Below are positions 36,645-49,483 of a DNA stretch of 64,000 bases, in pieces. Origin of the DNA: Nageia nagi (Eukaryota > Pinophyta); contig JBITNC010000001.1 in assembly GCA_050084985.1 (NCBI GenBank), forward strand, positions 108,686,001 to 108,750,000. The letters are read 5' to 3'. Position 1 is the stretch's first letter, and each line of letters opens with the position of its first letter. The notes beneath the pieces are model-generated. The model did not search any database. It was not told the origin of the DNA and was given only the letters and a program-made list of their open reading frames with translations. The position numbers and the translations under genes were made by a program.

Positions 36645-36925
36645 ATTAGATACCCCTTGGTGTGAAGTTTCAACTCCCAGATTATAGGATTTGCATGCCC
36701 CTTGGTGCAAATTTTTAGCTCTCATATTTGCATGCCTCTTGGCATAGAGTTTCAACTCTCATATTTTTATGCCTCTTGGTAGAGTTTCATATCCACCCCT
36801 CATTATAGTATACCTCTTGGTGTAGAGTTTTAGCTCTCACAATCATTGTAATACACCTCTTGGTAGAGTTTCAACTCCTAGCTTTATCATTATTCCTCTT
36901 AGTAGGAAGTCTAGCTTTCACAAGA
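36645..36925 (+). repeat. ~50-bp degenerate tandem repeat in T2 3' region
   Basis: Five to six units are built on TGCCTCTTGGTGTAGAGTTT followed by CAACTCTCA, spaced about 45-60 bp, between the integrase stop and the 3' LTR. Minisatellites in this untranslated region are common in Tat elements. Confidence 0.75.
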
Positions 36926-37322
36926 TCAATAGATAGAACCATTAGTGACATGATATAGTTGTATTCCACATATAAAAGTATATCAAAAATATGGATAATT
37001 ATCTTCGATGATGTCTTGGTAGAAGGCTATGGACCCTAGAACTTATTCTTTTGTAGGTTATCATTGAAGCTCATGGAGCACTTCAAAACCTACTAGGGGT
37101 AACATGCTATATGTCATATGAGGGGATTTTCTTAAACTCATACCTTTTATCAATATGATTGCTTATCTTTATTATATCCTTATCATAGATTGGTATCAAA
37201 ATAAATTGATTAGTATTGGTATTATGCTTGTTAATACATATTAGGATTCAATTGCTATGATATCTTGGTTATGCTTTGAATGAAAAATCTCAATGCACCT
37301 AGTGATTTTCAATTTTTCATCC

Positions 37323-37335
37323 AAAGTGGGACATC
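37323..37335 (+). other. Polypurine tract of T2
   Basis: AAAGTGGGACATC directly precedes the 3' LTR start, matching the AAAGTGGG-type tract usual in plant Tat elements. Confidence 0.75.
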
Positions 37336-38115
37336 TATTATCACTTAAAATTAATTTATATATTTAATTAATACATTAGGAAATATGTGCTATCACTTAT
37401 ACACATCTAGTTCAAGAATATTAATGTTATTTTGGATATGATCAATATATATCATCAACTTATTATATTCTTGTTTATGTAGGTACACAAAAACCTAAGG
37501 AGTAGGCCATATTATTATCTATATAAATAGGGTTCTAATAGTAAGTCCACATTAAGGAGATATATGATCCCATATCTAATCTTGATTATGGTAGTTCTTT
37601 AGGTGTCTCTTGACATCACCATTCAAGGCTAGGTTTGTGTACTTCCTTATGTAAGCATCTTGATGATTATTAGCTTATCTGAGTATCAAATTGAGATCAT
37701 TAAGAGTCCATGTAAAGGCATAGAGTCAATTTGGAATGGATTATAGTTTAATAAAGATCATTAGTGCCCCTTTATAGATGAAAATAGACCATCAACACTC
37801 CTACCAAGCATGAAATAGATCACCCATGACCCTCTTTTTGTATCATATTGCTCCACAAATTCGAGTGTAGACTCTGTTAGTTGTTGGGACTTTGTCATTA
37901 TCTTTCATTCATTGATGTCAAGTATGTTCCATGAGGTAAGTACCCAAAATTAATCTTGTTTGGTAATGTCATTTTGATTCCAATTATTCAGTATCTTCTA
38001 CATCAGATTGTCTTGTTATAAATTGCTATCTTTTAGCTCAGAATTTACAAATATTCTTTCAAGACTATAAGTATTCATTTATTTACATTCTCAAATACAC
38101 TTTAATTTATAAATA
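37336..38115 (+). repeat. 3' LTR of T2
   Basis: 780 bp, colinear with the 5' LTR. The termini have decayed from TG...CA to TA...TA. TATA box at 37522-37530. Confidence 0.93.
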
Positions 38116-38120
38116 GTTAT
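38116..38120. repeat. Target-site duplication of T2 (right)
   Basis: GTTAT, identical to 29690-29694. Confidence 0.9.
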
Positions 38121-39107
38121 CAATTTTAAATCCCATGCATTGGTTCCTCATAGTTTATAAAAATTTATGGTTATAATTTCTTGAATTTATTTTGGTAAAG
38201 TGAAGAAATGAGCTATCTCATTGTAAGGATACTTTCACAATACTTGCATGTAGCAATCTTTTGGATATCTATCCACAAAATCTTGACTTGCGATATTAAA
38301 TTGTAATTATATTTTCTCATTATCTTTTTGTCTTCTTGGGATCAAATTTTGTGTTTGATTATTGCATAAAGGAGATTGAGGAACCTTAACCTAATTTGAG
38401 AAAATCATCAATCAATTTGTTACATACATCTAATTGATCATTGAGTCTTACAAATGAACACTATATAAAAATCATAGACTATTTTATGATGACACAAGTC
38501 TCTTATGATTTGATCTATCCATGTAAATAAAAATCCTCATCTAGTTAGGTATTAATTATTTTATTTCAAATCTAATTGTTAAAGAAGCAATCCATTATGA
38601 TCCTATGGGATGATGTGGGCTAGTATCAATATAACAAGTTTATCATGCAAACCTAGGTGAAATAATATACATGAATCAAGTAATGCATGGCTTTATCTAT
38701 GTATATTTCCAAGTTATCTCCTTGAATACTTATCTCTCATCCTTTATATCTTTTTAGAGATAGTTTTAATACTAATATTATTTGTAAATTGATAGGTAGA
38801 TGAATAAAATTTCTATTTCTAGGAGAAATATATTGGGATAACTCTATTATAGCCCTATCTCCCAAGTATATAGGTTTTTTGTACTAAGATATTTGTCAAA
38901 TTCCTCTATGGTCAACAATTAGGTGGATGTTTTTGCTCCTTTTTTATGACATTTTCTAATTCAAATACATTAAATATGTATAATTTTTAAGAAAAAGAAT
39001 TTTTGTTGATTTAAATTAAAAGACTATTTACAATATATACAATTGTAAATTAAAAAGCTTATTAACTATATAAAGGAGGAAGATGTGTGGTGTTTATAGG
39101 TTAATGC
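38121..39107 (-). other. T1 sequence between integrase end and the T2 insertion
   Basis: AT-rich and without an ORF I can support. It continues at 29689 once T2 is removed. Confidence 0.45.
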
Positions 39108-40255
39108 TCTTCATTACCTTCCATATCAACTAAATGATAAGCTCCATTTGAGAAGTTTCTAGTTTTGTTTTAAAACTAAATCCCTTATATTAAATTCATT
39201 GATTTTGAATCTCTTATCAAAAGTTTGTTTAATACAATTTTGATAAGTATGCATATGTTCTAAAGCATTAACTCTCCTTTCATATAGAAGTAACAAGTTA
39301 TCCAATCACATTTAATGAATTGCTTCATTTGTGATATAGTCTTGTAAGGAAATTCTTAGAGAGGGAATTTCTATTTCTATGGGTAGTACTACTTTTGCCC
39401 CATATACTAAAGAAAATAGGTTTTCCATAGTAGGAGTTCAAATACTGGTTCGATAATCTTATAATGCATGTGGAATCCTTTCATGCTAATCTTGATGGAA
39501 ATCATCAATAATTTTTAATAAAATACTACGAATGGTTTTATTTGTGGCTTTAGCTTGGCCATTTCCTTGGGGATAGTAAGGTGTTGAGAAGCTTAATCAG
39601 ATATGATATCCTTTACATAAAGCTTGGACTTCTTTATTTTTGAAGTTTTTCCCATTATCAATGATAATTTTAGTAGGAATTCCAAAATCACATATAATTA
39701 GGTTTTGCATGAGTTTTGCTATCTTTGGCCCTTTTGTTGAAATCATAGGGATGGCTTCTACCAATTTCATAAAATATTTTGTAGCAGTTATAATAAACTT
39801 GTGACCTCCTATGGAAATAGGAGATATTTTACCTATTAAATCTAACACCCATATTGAGAATGATGATAATGATTGCATGAGTTGTAATATACAAGAAGGT
39901 TGATTATATAAATTGGTATGCTATTGACATTTAATCCACTTTCTAACATATTCCATACAATCATGTTCCATAGTAGGCTAGTAATATCCCATACACATTA
40001 ATCATATCCCATACACATTAATCATTTTGTAATTGTAGAACCACTAAAATGTCCTCCACAAATTCCATCATGTGCACATGAAAGAGCAATTTGTGAATCA
40101 ACCCACTCTAAACATCTAAGTAATATCCTATCAAAACCTCTATGGTACAATACATCTCCTATCATGTAAAAGTGAAAAGATTTTATCTTAAATGCTTTTC
40201 TAGATGATTTCATTGGATATTTAGGTAACACTGCATATCTTACAAATTTAAACAA
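39108..40255 (-). pseudogene. Integrase of T1
   Basis: The open piece 40022-40255 carries the zinc-binding start (CAHDGICGGHFSGS, near 40060). The core is in the open piece 39597-39878: IWVLDLIGKI has the first Asp and IIIDNGKNF the second. The C-terminal part runs to about 39108 and ends with a HLVDMEG segment, as Tat integrases do (...YHLVD). Decayed by stops and frame changes. An exact ~20-bp duplication (TCCCATACACATTAATCATnT-type, 39985-40025) is also present. Confidence 0.82.
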
Positions 40256-40675
40256 TTATGTATGACACAAATTTTTATCTTTCATTACAATGTCTATAAC
40301 TACATGTTCAACTTTACTTGATTCTATTAAGGATTGAGTGATTTGGACAATCTCAACAGGGATCATTTTTTGATTAGTGTTCATAGGCATTAAAGATCCA
40401 ATAGAAGCCATAGCATTAGCAAATCAATTAGTTTACTATGGTTCTACTTCTAAATCATATTTTTTAAAAGATGATAGTAGATTATTTACCAATGTCTTAT
40501 ATTTTTGTAGCAAATGTTCCTTACATTAAAAGATTTTGTTGACTTGGTTTATAATGAATAATGAGTCACCAATAAATTTAACTTTTCTTAACTTTATTTT
40601 ATGGTAGTTTTTATAGCTAAGATTAAAGCTACATACTCAACATTGTTGTTTGTGTTTCAAATAAAAATGATGCAT
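40256..40675 (-). pseudogene. T1 archaeal-type RNase H, C-terminal part
   Basis: On the minus strand the reading resumes at TNNNVEYVALILAIKTTIK (about 40655-40600), the helix that follows the first aRH strands, and decays toward 40260. The N-terminal aRH strands are at 43385-43530, so an insertion of ~2.7 kb splits the domain. Confidence 0.72.
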
Positions 40676-42248
40676 TTCAAGATCACTTAAACCTAAACAT
40701 TTAATTAGTATGTGCAAGCTAGACAAGACCCTATAAGTCCAAACTATAAAATAAAATTTATTAAAACCCTTAAGGAGGCTTCTTCAAGAATACTTTTGAA
40801 TCAAAAGCTCAAATGATCACAATGTAACTAGCTCAAGGTGGTTTTAAGAAACACCAGAGATACTTGATGATGCTATTTTTTAATGATGGTACTTGATGTA
40901 ATTGATTAGATACTAAAATGATGCCAAGCTATCCTTATTGTCAAAATAGAAGGATGTTTCCAAAATACAAGGGCATTTCCCTATCAAAAATCCAAGGATC
41001 TTAGGCTTTTCGCAACCTGCAAACATGGAGGAAAAGATTCAAAATTTAGTATGCATGATAGAATAAGATAAGCCTACTATAGAAAAAAAAAATGAAAATA
41101 AGGTTGAGAAACATGATGGGTATGTCTTTGGTATGATGGGAGGAATAATGCTTGAAATGATTAATTTCTAGATTACCCTAAGACCAATGCTTTTAATCAC
41201 TCTTCCTAGATGCTTGTGAGAGATTGTAGGATGTAGTAGCTTCAAAATTTATCACTTCTAAGACTTGGGAATCAAAAAATTTGAAGCTCAATGTATGCAC
41301 CCATTTCTAGCCTCAAAATGGAGATAAAAACATGTTTAAATATATTTCTAAGACATGCCAAATCACCAATCTAGAATCCATACACATTTTAATTTGAAAA
41401 ATGGTTATTGCTTGATTAATCTTTGATTAAATTTGAATTGGATTTGATTGGAGAAAAATGGGAGATATATCTATTTAGTTCACTTATATTTTATCTATTG
41501 GGCATATTTGGATCATAATTGGCTAGTCATCAATCAATGACTTGAGTTTTAGATCTTATTTTCCTACTAGATGAATCATCAATGACATGGCAAGGTGAGG
41601 TGTAATATCTATCTAGCTATTTTCTTGCAAAATAGATAATAAATAAATTAATCATATTAATGTGACCAATTATTAATGAAAATATTAATATAAAATTATT
41701 TTGATAATGCTAATTAAATCATCAAATATAATCAACATGATTAATATTAATTAAATTTTAAGTATACATAGCTAAGATCGAAATCATAAATAACATGATT
41801 AATGTTAATTATAATTTTGAAGCAAATGACTATAGTCCAAAGTACAATAAATATGACTAAATTTAATTTTACTTTAACCATAAATGATTATGATTGAAAA
41901 TATAATTAATATGACTAATATTAATTATCTTTCCCAATTGACTATGATCAAAATGCAATAAACATAACTAAGTTTAATTACAATTTTTCAATAAATGATT
42001 ATGATCAAAAATACATTAAATATGATTAAGTTTAATAATATTTTCAAAATAAGTGACTATGATCAAAACATAATAAACATGACTAAGTTTAATTGTGATT
42101 CTAAAGGAAATGACTATGATCAAAGTGCAATAAACACCACTAAGCTAAATTGTATTTTCAAAACAAATGACTATGATAAACAAGTATTTAATAATTGATA
42201 ATTGAAAAATCATCATATCCTAATCAAATTAACTAAGTAATCAAGCAT
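40676..42248. other. Insertion in T1 aRH, left part
   Basis: Non-coding DNA that separates the two aRH halves together with the CACTA element and 43309-43384. It carries a 57-bp minisatellite. I could not find its LTRs, TIRs or target duplication, so its class is unknown; a degraded LTR is one possibility. Confidence 0.5.
41700..42190 (+). repeat. 57-bp minisatellite
   Basis: Units start with ATGACTATGATCAAA and contain a CATGACTAAGTTTAATT block. Clear starts lie at 41826, 41884, 41938, 41995, 42052, 42110 and 42167 (spacing 54-58), with two more degenerate units before. The period is 19 codons, so one frame stays open across units (41995-42198); I regard this as a by-product. Confidence 0.88.
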
Positions 42249-43308
42249 CACTACTATATTTTAGTGATTTTTGCATTATGCAATGAGTCAATCTATAGTC
42301 TTATTTAAAAAAAAAATTGTAGAAATATTGATGCATCAATTGATGCTAAGGATATTGTCAAACAAAGTTTCAAGTAATGTGTCATTCAAAGCATCATATA
42401 TCAAGTTATGAGTGTCAAATAATTGATGCTATACATGAATATTTATACATCATGTATGCATCAACACAATAGGGATGAGGGTTTACATCTTGTCAAATAA
42501 TTCATCTATCTTCTCTACACTTACATATTTTGCATATATGTCAAACATGGTACTCACAACTATAACATTTGATAAAAAATTTATTTTAAAGAGTCTTTGA
42601 TATATGTATAAATCCTTTTACAAATATTTTATTATGGTGCATACTTTTAGGATGCTAGGAAAGGTGAATTCATTTGGTTGGACTATTGTTGGTCTTTATT
42701 ACATTTACTAAAACAGTTTCAATGTTTATTGAGGAAAGTTGTATCTTTGGTAACCCAAGTCAAAAACTTCATGTCCATCCACCAAAAATTGAGGGACTCC
42801 TCTAACAAACTTCATGGGTGGTTGAAGCATGCAATGGATATTTTTCTTACCATAAAATGCATATACAAACTACTATTTACATTATCCAACTTGTCTTCAA
42901 CTCCTACAAACCTATATCACTAAAAATATAGCCTTGTATCCTTAAAAATACCATTATAAAGGTAAAAATCCCTTATTTACTCATCAATGGCATCATACTT
43001 ACCAATAAAACTCCATCATTAATCAAGGGAATGTATCAACGGTCGATAGCAGATCATGCCACAATTTGTGTGTATGATCCACACCTTTTTTTGGTTCCAT
43101 GTATCACTTGATGCATTGTTTGATATAATAAAATGTGTCAAATAATGCATTAATTAATTCATCATACAATGCATCAACTAATGAGTCAAAAAATGGTTTT
43201 ATCTAGATTGATGTAGACATGCAAAATAATGATGCATCTTACATCATGATGTTAAAATGCAATTTTATGATGCATTCTATGATGCAAAATCATAAAAATG
43301 TAGTAGTG
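42249..43308. mobile_element. Non-autonomous CACTA (En/Spm) DNA transposon, 1060 bp
   Basis: The left end is CACTACTATATTTTAGTGAT and the right end, reverse-complemented, CACTACTACATTTTTATGAT; inverted similarity runs for about 30 bases. The flanking trinucleotide CAT occurs at 42246-42248 and 43309-43311, the 3-bp target duplication of CACTA elements. Subterminal regions are full of TGATGCAT-like words in both orientations, as expected for transposase-binding sites. No transposase is encoded. Confidence 0.9.
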
Positions 43309-43384
43309 CATGCTAATGATGAAAAAGTGTTATGCCAAATGTAATGCATGGTGCTAAATGTGAGTGTTTATAGTTTACACATAG

Positions 43385-45060
43385 AAAAATTAAGCTTAAA
43401 AGAATAGGGTATGGGAACTCCTTGGGGTGTAATGAACATGACACTTGTACCTCTCCTTTGTTCACATCTTGATACATCAAAAAAGATTACCATATCCCAA
43501 TATTCTTTAGATTCTATATAAATTTCCATTTCATTTAATTGGAATACATTTTCATCTAGTAATTTTATGGTGGGTGGATTATCATTGGGTAATGGTGCTT
43601 CAATGAGATAGTTAGCTATGACTTGTCCTTTGATTGATTTTTAACTTATGAAAAGTAAGTCAAATTTAGTTAAATGCACAATCCATTTAGATGTTCTCAC
43701 ATTTTGCTAAGTTTTGTTCATCATATATTTCAAAGGATCTACTTTGGTGATTACATACATGGTATGGTTTAACATGTAAGATCTTAATTTTTTAGTTACA
43801 AAATACTACTGCTGAACATAACTTTTTCAAATATATCTATTTAATCTCATTTCCAACCAAAGTTTGACTAAGGTAATATAATGCTTGTTCTTTACTATTT
43901 TCATTTTTTTGTGCAAGCATAGTTCTTAAGGCTATTTCCATGGCAAATATATATAACTAGAATCATTCTCTAGGCTTAAGTGCTACTAAAATAGGTGGTG
44001 AATGAAGATTACACTTTATTTCATCAAATGTTTCTTGTTATTCATTGCCCCAATGAAATGTAATCCTTTTCTTTAAAATTTTGTTAAAAGGTTTACATTT
44101 GTTTGACAACTAAGAAAAGAAATGTGTTATGGCTTGTAACTTACCTTGCAAGCTTTGTAGTTGTTTTGTGTTTGAGGGAGATAACATATTTGTTATTACC
44201 TTTATAATATTAGTATCTACTTCAATTCCTCACCTAGAGATAATGAAACCTAACAATTTCATAGATGTTACTCCAAAAACACATTTGTTTGGTTTCAATT
44301 GGATCTTATGTTCTAGTAACCGATCAAATATTTTAATGGGTACTTTAGGATGATCTTGTATTTTTTATTTAGCCAATATGTCATCTAAGTAATCCTCTAC
44401 AATTCCATGCATGTAATCATTAAAAATGTATATCATGTCTCTTTAATAGGTAGCTCTAGTATTTTTTAATCCAAAAGGCATTACTTTATAATAGAATGTT
44501 CCCCAAGGTGTTATGAAAGTAATTTCATGTTGGTCTTCTGATTTCACTTTAATTTGGTTATATCTTAAAAACCCATCCATGAGTGACATCTCATTTCCTA
44601 TAGTTGAATCAACTAATCTATCTATGTTTGGTAGGGGAAAGTCATTCTTAGGGCATGCTTTGTTCATATCTCTAAAGTTTGTACATATTTGAATCTTCCT
44701 AGTAGATACTTGATTGGTACCATATTGGAAATCTAGTCAGAATAGTCAATAGAATGGATAAAATTAACTTGTAATAGTTTTTGTAACTCTTATTTTACCA
44801 TTAGGGCAATTGTGGGATGCATTTTTCATAATTTCTATTTAACAAGTTTTACACCCTCCTTTATATCAAGATTATGCACTACTAGGTTAGGATTAATTCC
44901 TGGCATACCAACATATGACTATGCAAATATTTCCTATTTTTCTTTGAGTATTGTGATAAATTTTGTTTTTTTATTTTTAGTAAAATATTTACCTAATTGA
45001 ATGATTTTAGGATTGTTAGGATCATCACTTAAGTCAACCTCAATGGTTTCTTTAATTAAC
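43385..45060 (-). pseudogene. RT, RNase H and aRH N-terminus of T1
   Basis: RT: open piece 44443-44667 (MNKACPKNDFPLPNIDRLV, MSLMDGFLRYNQIKV, VMPFGLKNTRATY), then MHGIVEDYLDDIL (catalytic box intact, about 44375-44410) and CVFGVTSMKLLGFIISR. RNase H: near 44000-43850 (YIFAMEIALRTMLAQKNEN). aRH: at about 43500-43385, with IFFDVSRCEQRRGTSVMFIT and IPYSFKLNFS. The reading stops there at the inserted DNA. Motif wording is of the Tat lineage and close to T2, but too different to be the same subfamily. Confidence 0.84.
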
Positions 45061-46830
45061 TTGTGAAATCCTTCCTCCAATTAGTTGGGTATTAGAATCC
45101 AATTATTATCATTTGCATTGTATTCTTCATCCTCACCTTCATATTGATCTTCTAAATTAGTATTGATATTCAAGTATGAAGTTAATAAGATTGCATATAT
45201 GTCTTTTAAATCCTAAATTTTAGGTTTTTGAAGAATCAATGTAAAGTCTATAGTTTCTTCATCTACTAGAAAGTACAAGAAAGAGCTATTTGGAGTTTCT
45301 AAGTCTGTTGTCTCAAACTTATCACTTTTATACCAATAAAAGTCTATTTTATATGTAAGGTTATCATATATTTCTATGAGTTACACCATATGAATTGACA
45401 TATCATGAAATAATCCTTCTAAGGATAACACTCCAGACTCCATATCATCTTGATTTATCATCCATTTAGGTATTTTAAATGATTTTTCAAATATTTTGGT
45501 TTATGGTTCTAGCTCAATTATTTTGTAGCTAGATAATCCTTGATTTTTGATCTTATAACCTTGTCCTATCTTATAAATGGATAATTGATAATGAATAGCA
45601 ATGGTGTATCTAGGTCCTTGTTCATATTATGCTAAACCTTATGCTTTCCATTAACATCTATCCAAATATCTTTGGATGAATGATCTTACATCTGGTGATA
45701 AGTATTATAATGAATTTATAGAAGATACCTTCATTGTATTGAGGTAAAGGGTGGATAGGTGGTTCTATTGGACCATGATATATAAAAAATATTTGATTGG
45801 GTAACTTCCCTCATGGTATTAATCTCCCTACTATACTAGGAGACTCTTTAGGTCTTCCTATTTCTTAAGCTATAGGAATATTAAAATTGACATCATCAAT
45901 GGAAAACTCTCATATTCCATAATATGTTAACCTTATATTCATAGGATAGATATTATATAGTTCATATTTTACTGTGCTATCATTATCCAACACATTTATA
46001 GGATAAGATGTTTTTGATGATGAGGCTTTGATTGCTTCATCTAACCTTCATGTTCTTTCTTTCCATGTTGTCTTTTCTAAGAGTAACGATTCTATTTTTG
46101 GTAATGGATCATTGTTATTATTTGGTGTATGAGGTATTTTAAGGTTAATATGATCTTTCCCTTTTAATGAACTTGAAGAATAATCCTTTTTATCATTATT
46201 TGCTATGGACACCTTTTTTGGAATTACTAGTGGTGTAAAATAATGAGTAGAAGGTAAAGTCATTTCTCTTGAAAGATGTGTGTAATTGTAATGGGAGTAT
46301 GAATTTTCATCTCTAAATACACAATGTACCACCCCATAATGAATATATTTTAGATACTTATGATATGTTTATGGGATGCATTACATGTCTCTAATCCAAG
46401 GTCTTCCTTAGAGTAGGTTGTATTATGTTATATCCCCTTCAATAACTTGCAATAATATTTGTACTATTTTAGATCCCAAAGTAATAAGCAATTAGATATA
46501 TCCCATTATTGAGCATAGAGAATCATTTAAAGATCTTAATTATAAAGAGGGTGCACATATATGTGAGAAATGTAGATTTAAGTTTTTATAGGCAATTGTA
46601 GAAATGATATTTATTATAGAACCTTCATCTATTAATATCCTTTAAAAAGCCTTCCCTTTTATCTTGGCTATAATATGTAATGGAGAATATTGTCCTTGTA
46701 AATGGTTTAACTACCTAACTTCATGATCATAGAAGGTAATAATAGGTTTTTGGCTTGTCTTAATATTCCCCACAAACAACATAAAAACTTTTAAGATCAT
46801 TGATGTCTAGCTTGATTGTTTGCAATAATT
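45061..46830 (-). pseudogene. Protease and PR-RT linker of T1
   Basis: The protease segment lies at about 46755-46400: an HIIAKIKGKAF strand and LIDEGSIINIIS, so the active-site box reads D-E-G-S. The linker includes the open piece 46048-46332 (94 codons, rich in Ser, Asn and Lys) and ends near 45040 with KETIEVDLSDDPNN, which is homologous to the fragment at 21270-21715. Confidence 0.75.
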
Positions 46831-49483
46831 AGTTCATAGCTTCCTTATGATCTTTGGATTGTTATAGTAACTCAAATAAAGACATATTTACTTGTGAATT
46901 TCTCAATTGATGTTGTAAATATCATTTATTGAAACCTTAGGAGGTTGTAGTCTAAGTATATTTGGTTATACAACATAATACTTTTTTTATTGTTAATAAT
47001 ATCATCTTATCTTCCTTATGCCCTTTAGGATCTCATAGTTATACTTATCATAGCAACAAAAGTAGAAGCATCCTAAATCCCTTTATGCATTACTTTATCT
47101 TTGTATGAATGTGATGTTATGGTGTTATTTTCATGTTGAGGAAGTGGATTTTGATATATTTCTTGATTTTGATTAAGGATAGTTAATGGATTATCTACCC
47201 ATAATCTTACTTGATTAATCAAATCATGAACCTTATGCTATAATGTTCTACATTTTCTTGTAGTATGACACTTTTGAAAATGGTAATGATAATAATCATT
47301 ATCATTATACTACTTACTATCTCTTACATCAAGTCTTTTAGGTCATATTTTAGGTAATGTAATCATTTGATGATCCATTAGTTTTTTCAAAATATCATAA
47401 AGTGGTTCAATCAAAGGAATAAACTTTCTAGGTGGTGGTATAAGGTTTCTTCCCTCATTTTTTAGAATGGGTATGTTTTACAAAGGGTTTGGTTCTACCT
47501 CTTTGAGATAAGAAACTTTATTAGTAGGCATTAGTTTTGTTGGTTGTTCTACCTTATTTTTAGTTCTAACATAAGGTTCTTGTTTTTATCTTTGAGCTCT
47601 CTATCCTAGATTTTAACCTTTTTTATTACAATAGCTTGAGAGATTACTTCTTCAAATGTCTTATGTTGTTGAATCAATAAGGTACTAATGATAGGTCTTA
47701 GACAACTTTGACTAAAAATTTTCACTAGTTCTTCTTAAGGTAAGGTATAAGGCATGCTTGTAAAAATCACCCTCCACCTTGAGATAAAGTCTATAACTAC
47801 CTCATCCTAGAATATTTTTAATCTTCTGAGATCAATTATAGAGATTTTGTCTTTAATGTTTATCCTAAAGTGTTATAATAACAAGTTAGCTAATTATGCA
47901 TACAATGTGATGCTATTTTTAGTTAAGCTATTGTACCAATCCATTACTTATCCAACAAGTGTCATAGGAAAGATACGCAACATTAAAGCATCATAATTCA
48001 AAATTACATAACTTGAATACTTGAACCATTTTAGATGTTTCTTAGTATCCTCCTTTCCTTTGAAAGATTCAATCCTTGGAATTTTGAATTTGATAGGGAT
48101 ATCCATCTTAGGAACACTTGGGTGTATATGCTCATTACAAATTGTTTCGTAAGAGAATTTATATATATATATTTTTACATAATATTCTTTTAATCTCTAT
48201 TAACCTTTCATCAAAGTCATTACTTGGTTGCATGGGAATGATATGATGTTTACTATCCCTATTACCTTCCTTTTGTTTATTTTTTGATAATCATTAGTAA
48301 CTTCTTTAAGAAGGTATTTGGTCACCATAATATTTTTTATTGTATGGTGGAGAAGGTTGAGGATGTTGATGTGGAGGTAACTATTGTTTTACTTATTGAT
48401 ATAAAGGTGTAGGAGCATGATATTTTTGAATTTCATGTCTAGTCCATGCGAAAGGAGGTATTGGAGGTTGTTGTTTCTCATGTGGTGCCTCCTTTCTTCT
48501 CAGTAAGTGAAGGTTTTAACCTTTATAGTTTTTATGACTTTGAGGAGATAAGGATCATGCTTTGGATGGCAACTTCCTATTATCTACTACTATTTGATTT
48601 GATCTATTTTTAAATCAAGCTTGAACCTACTATTTATTAGGTTTCCCTATTATTGTTTTTAGTTTAATATGCATGAAACATAGGATATGTTTGTAAACAT
48701 GAATTTTGCCCCAATTTTATGGGTTCATTACATTTTTGCATATTCAAATAATATAGAATAATTTGTTGGTTAACCTAAAGTTATTTTTGATTTTGATTTG
48801 GTATATAAATATATGATGGTATCTCTTCTACCCTAAACCTTAAAGGATCAAGATTACATTATTTAGGAGTTCTATGACTTGTCCTAGGGGTTGTATGGGT
48901 AGTACTAGGGTTTATATGGTTAGTATTAGAAGAAGAATAACTAGTCTAGCTAGGATTAGGTGTATTATTTTTATAATATGATAAGCATCATTATACACCC
49001 TAGAATGGCTCCTTGATTCAACCATCAGAGTGGCTACATGCATAGAAATCTTATCATCAAATTCTTCCATCCTTCTAGATATGGTGGAAGGGTTGTAATC
49101 ATATCATCTAATATAGGATTGAACAAGATGTCCATCTACTAGATAACTTGTAACACAATCATACTTAGGTTTAAAAGGACCCTTTTGAAATATGGCATAA
49201 GCTGAATGCATTTTTGATGGGGTAATAGTCCTTAAAATGATTTCTTCCCCATTACCTATTGGTGTATCTTCTGCTAGATAATTCAAGTCTATCAAAATAC
49301 TATGAGCATGATAAGAATGAAGAATCCTTAATAGTGTTAAACATTATCTTACTTCATTTAAGGTATTATCTATTTCTTGAGGAGTTACACTCCTTGATAT
49401 ATCTCTACTAGACCTATAAGACCTATGACTAGGTTGTCCTTCTTGGTAAGTTTCTTCATAGGATCCTATTGTTGATGAGCCAT
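46831..49483 (-). pseudogene. gag of T1
   Basis: The frame probably starts at ATG 49483-49481 (MAHQQ). The open piece 49104-49295 follows (MIDLNYLAEDTPIG). The capsid core is near 48050-47700: KWFKYSSYVILNYDALMLRI, DWYNSLTKNSIT, LANLLL and the stretch VIDFISRWRVIFTSMPYTLP, as in Tat/Athila gag. A Lys-rich region follows near 47600. Many TAG stops interrupt it. Confidence 0.75.

Larger units (their letters stand above)
29695..38115 (+). mobile_element. T2: complete Tat-lineage LTR retrotransposon (8421 bp)
   Basis: Both LTRs are exactly 780 bp (29695-30474 and 37336-38115), with TATA boxes at the same offset (186), a PBS, gag, PR, RT, RH, aRH, IN, a repeat-rich 3' untranslated region and a PPT. 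Perfect GTTAT duplications flank it. The order RT-RH-aRH-IN is that of the Tat lineage. The 3' LTR ends read TA...TA where the 5' LTR reads TG...CA, both differences being C-to-T or G-to-A. About 20 differences fall in the first ~195 aligned LTR positions, so the insertion is old. It lies inside T1 on the opposite strand. Confidence 0.93.

Noticed and set aside
41995-42198. 67-codon repeat protein
   Set aside because: It is explained by a 57-bp tandem repeat whose period is divisible by three.
42678-42923. 81-codon ORF inside the CACTA element
   Set aside because: No transposase-like motif; the element has the size and layout of a non-coding deletion derivative.
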